Source: Bacteroides intestinalis | GTDB taxonomy: Bacteria; Bacteroidota; Bacteroidia; Bacteroidales; Bacteroidaceae | DNA length: 64,000 nt | NCBI RefSeq assembly: GCF_003464595.1 | Contig: NZ_QRZF01000004.1 | Coordinates: 445,850-509,849, forward strand | Direction of reading: 5' to 3' | Shown here: one piece after another, positions 62,887 to 64,000 of the stretch | How positions within the stretch are numbered: the stretch's first letter is position 1 | Layout: each line of letters begins with the position of its first letter | Notes under the pieces: model-generated | Told to the model about the DNA's origin: nothing | Seen by the model: the letters and a program-made list of their open reading frames with translations, nothing else | The model's database searches: none | Position numbers and translations under genes: made by a program

Positions 62887-63288
62887 TCAGTCCTTCCAAT
62901 GCCTCACCAACCACACCAAATCCCTTACCGTCTCTTGAATCCTCCACCACAGTACTTTCAGCCTTGGAGGTCGGTGCATTGGCAAATACAGCCTCCACAA
63001 ACCACTTTCCAGATCGAGGATAAAATACACTTTCCCACGGCACATCACATAAAGAAAATCACCTTTCACAAAGGCACTGTACACGGAATCAAGCGGTAAT
63101 TTACATCCGCATTTTTCTTCCGGAAAGTCTTTACAGGGAGGTTCCAGCTTGATGCTGGCATAGTCGGAGTCGAGCGTAAAACCATATTTTATACTTAATG
63201 GGTAGAGCACTTCCCATATCTCGTGTTTCCTCTGTTCTACCATGCAGCGGATGGCCTCTGTTATCATTTCATCCTTCGGGGTATTCAT
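62887..63288 (-). CDS. Small protein of unknown function
   Basis: This 133-residue protein has no signal peptide. A middle stretch has clustered cysteines (CKDFPEEKCGCKLP), and the C-terminal part is basic and Trp-rich (KVLWWRIQETVRDLVWLVRHW) and may lie on a membrane or bind nucleic acid. I recognise no family. It converges with the AAA gene, 17 bases apart. Codon use and length favour a real gene. Confidence 0.62.
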   Translation of the reverse strand: MNTPKDEMITEAIRCMVEQRKHEIWEVLYPLSIKYGFTLDSDYASIKLEPPCKDFPEEKCGCKLPLDSVYSAFVKGDFLYVMCRGKVYFILDLESGLWRLYLPMHRPPRLKVLWWRIQETVRDLVWLVRHWKD

Positions 63289-63771
63289 GTCTTCTTCGGA
63301 TTTTAAATATTAAAATCGCCCTCATCCCCCTTATACAAAAAGAAGTCGGACGTATAGTTCATATTTATCCAAGGAGAGGTACTGGTATACCCACAGAACC
63401 AATAAATACGCTTGCACGCCCGACCCTATATGGTCTGCGTGAAACATCTTTATTGAAGTTCTGTTTCTTGACTTAAATAAAATTACCAGTTTTCTCCTTG
63501 TCAAAAATAGCTTCAACACGCCGCATTTCTCTTCGGCTAATGCAAAGATAGATGAATTGCAGGGAATAGCCAAAAGGAAGAATGCTTTTTTATGGGATCA
63601 GAAAAAGAATAATACATTAACAGAATTCTTCCCTTGTTTAAATTCGTAATAACCACTCTGCATTTGCAACAATATCTCAAACTTTTGAGACAGAACTAAT
63701 AAAGCCCTTTCCATCTAACAGCTAATTTTGTACATAATAACCAAGTAAAATCAAACCCCAAACATCATATC
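63289..63771. other. Gap of 483 bases before the sulfatase
   Basis: An 80-codon open frame (63331-63573, minus) has no sign of being real. The last 100 bases hold an almost perfect 16-base palindrome TCTCAAACTTTTGAGA (63675-63690), a -7 box TAATTTTG (63723-63730) and the sulfatase start. The rest shows nothing I can interpret. Confidence 0.6.
63675..63730 (+). promoter_or_regulatory. Sulfatase promoter region with a palindrome
   Basis: The -7 box TAATTTTG (63723-63730) is an exact match. A palindrome TCTCAAA-CT-TTTGAGA (63675-63690) centred about 55 bases before the predicted start could be an operator for a dimeric activator. No classical -33 box is present, in line with an activator-dependent promoter. 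Confidence 0.4.
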
Positions 63772-64000
63772 ATGAAAAACCTCACCTATCTCGGATTATT
63801 ATCCGTTCCCTTCTGCCTTGGACAGCATGTGTCTGCACAAACCGCAGAACAAGCAAAGTCAGCATCCCAGCAAAAGCCGAACATCATTTTCATCCTCGCC
63901 GACGACATGGGCTATGGAGATGTCTCCGCCTACAACAAAGACTCGCATATCCAAACCCGCCACATCGACCAGATGGCCGCCAACGGCGTAATGTTCACCG
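63772..64000 (+). CDS. Sulfatase family protein, 5' part
   Basis: About 76 residues are visible. A signal peptide (about 1-23, ending HVSAQ) is followed by the sulfatase N-terminus KPNIIFILADDMGYGDVSAY, with the two Asp that bind calcium. The catalytic Cys/Ser-x-Pro-x-Arg motif lies beyond the window edge, so the sulfatase class cannot be told. It should be exported to the periplasm or cell surface and remove sulfate groups from host or dietary glycans. Confidence 0.9.
   Translation, partial: MKNLTYLGLLSVPFCLGQHVSAQTAEQAKSASQQKPNIIFILADDMGYGDVSAYNKDSHIQTRHIDQMAANGVMFT

Noticed and set aside
63331..63573. 80-codon frame on the minus strand before the sulfatase
   Set aside because: No recognisable domain, no ribosome-binding or promoter evidence, and unusual composition.
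1..64000. tRNA, rRNA and transposase genes
   Set aside because: I looked for the common T-arm and transposase patterns on both strands and saw none, but an automated scan was not possible, so small RNA genes could be missed.

Overview
The window is a chromosomal segment of a Bacteroides-type gut bacterium (Bacteroidales). The evidence is a SusC/SusD outer-membrane pair, several six-bladed propeller lipoproteins, DUF4827, DUF4840, DUF6266 and DUF6377 proteins, lipoproteins with short Bacteroidales-style lipoboxes, and promoters that fit the Bacteroides -7 consensus TAnnTTTG. No rRNA, tRNA or CRISPR array was recognised, and no transposase was seen.

Layout. 1-2.8 kb: end of a phosphohexose mutase gene, a DUF4827 lipoprotein and the DHH phosphoesterase NrnA. 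2.9-16.1 kb, all on the minus strand: a peptide export and maturation cluster, the most unusual part of the window. It holds a HlyD-type adaptor, a C39-peptidase ABC exporter, three small double-glycine-leader peptides with four conserved cysteines each, a VKOR-thioredoxin disulfide-forming membrane protein with a degenerate C39-like N-terminal domain, four propeller lipoproteins (one frameshifted at a 9-A tract), and a membrane-anchored TPR/HTH regulator. Part of the cluster is a tandem duplication in which flanks and leader are conserved but the peptide core and its adjacent lipoprotein have diverged. 16.2-25.1 kb: an efflux operon with an adaptor, two RND permeases and a TolC-like channel. 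25.3-28.3 kb: another propeller lipoprotein, a DUF2809 membrane protein and a DUF6266 protein that overlaps comEC tail to tail.

28.2-36.5 kb (minus): comEC, rpe, a small protein, a DUF4840 lipoprotein, an ECF sigma factor, fmt, a ClC channel and tsaC. 36.6-41.5 kb (plus): a hotdog thioesterase, a membrane protein of unknown function, and the clpS-clpA-aat operon, which is a complete bacterial N-degron module. 41.5-47.1 kb: yaaA, recJ, recQ and an M48 metallopeptidase. 47.3-61 kb (plus): a TPR protein, a DUF6377 regulator, SusC and SusD, then a DcuC-type transporter, an isoaspartyl dipeptidase and a 1007-residue secreted three-domain hydrolase (alpha/beta hydrolase + SGNH + M14 carboxypeptidase). 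This second set looks like a system for uptake and breakdown of peptides rather than glycans. The right end has an AAA-ATPase/PD-(D/E)XK protein, a small unknown protein and the start of a sulfatase.

Working model for the peptide cluster (inference): the peptides are made with an 18-residue leader, the C39-like domain of the VKOR-thioredoxin protein may recognise that leader, disulfides are formed at the membrane, the true C39 protease of the ABC exporter cuts after Gly-Gly, and the product leaves through the HlyD adaptor and a TolC-like channel. The lipoprotein next to each peptide could be its immunity protein, receptor or carrier. Whether the products are bacteriocins or signals cannot be decided from sequence.
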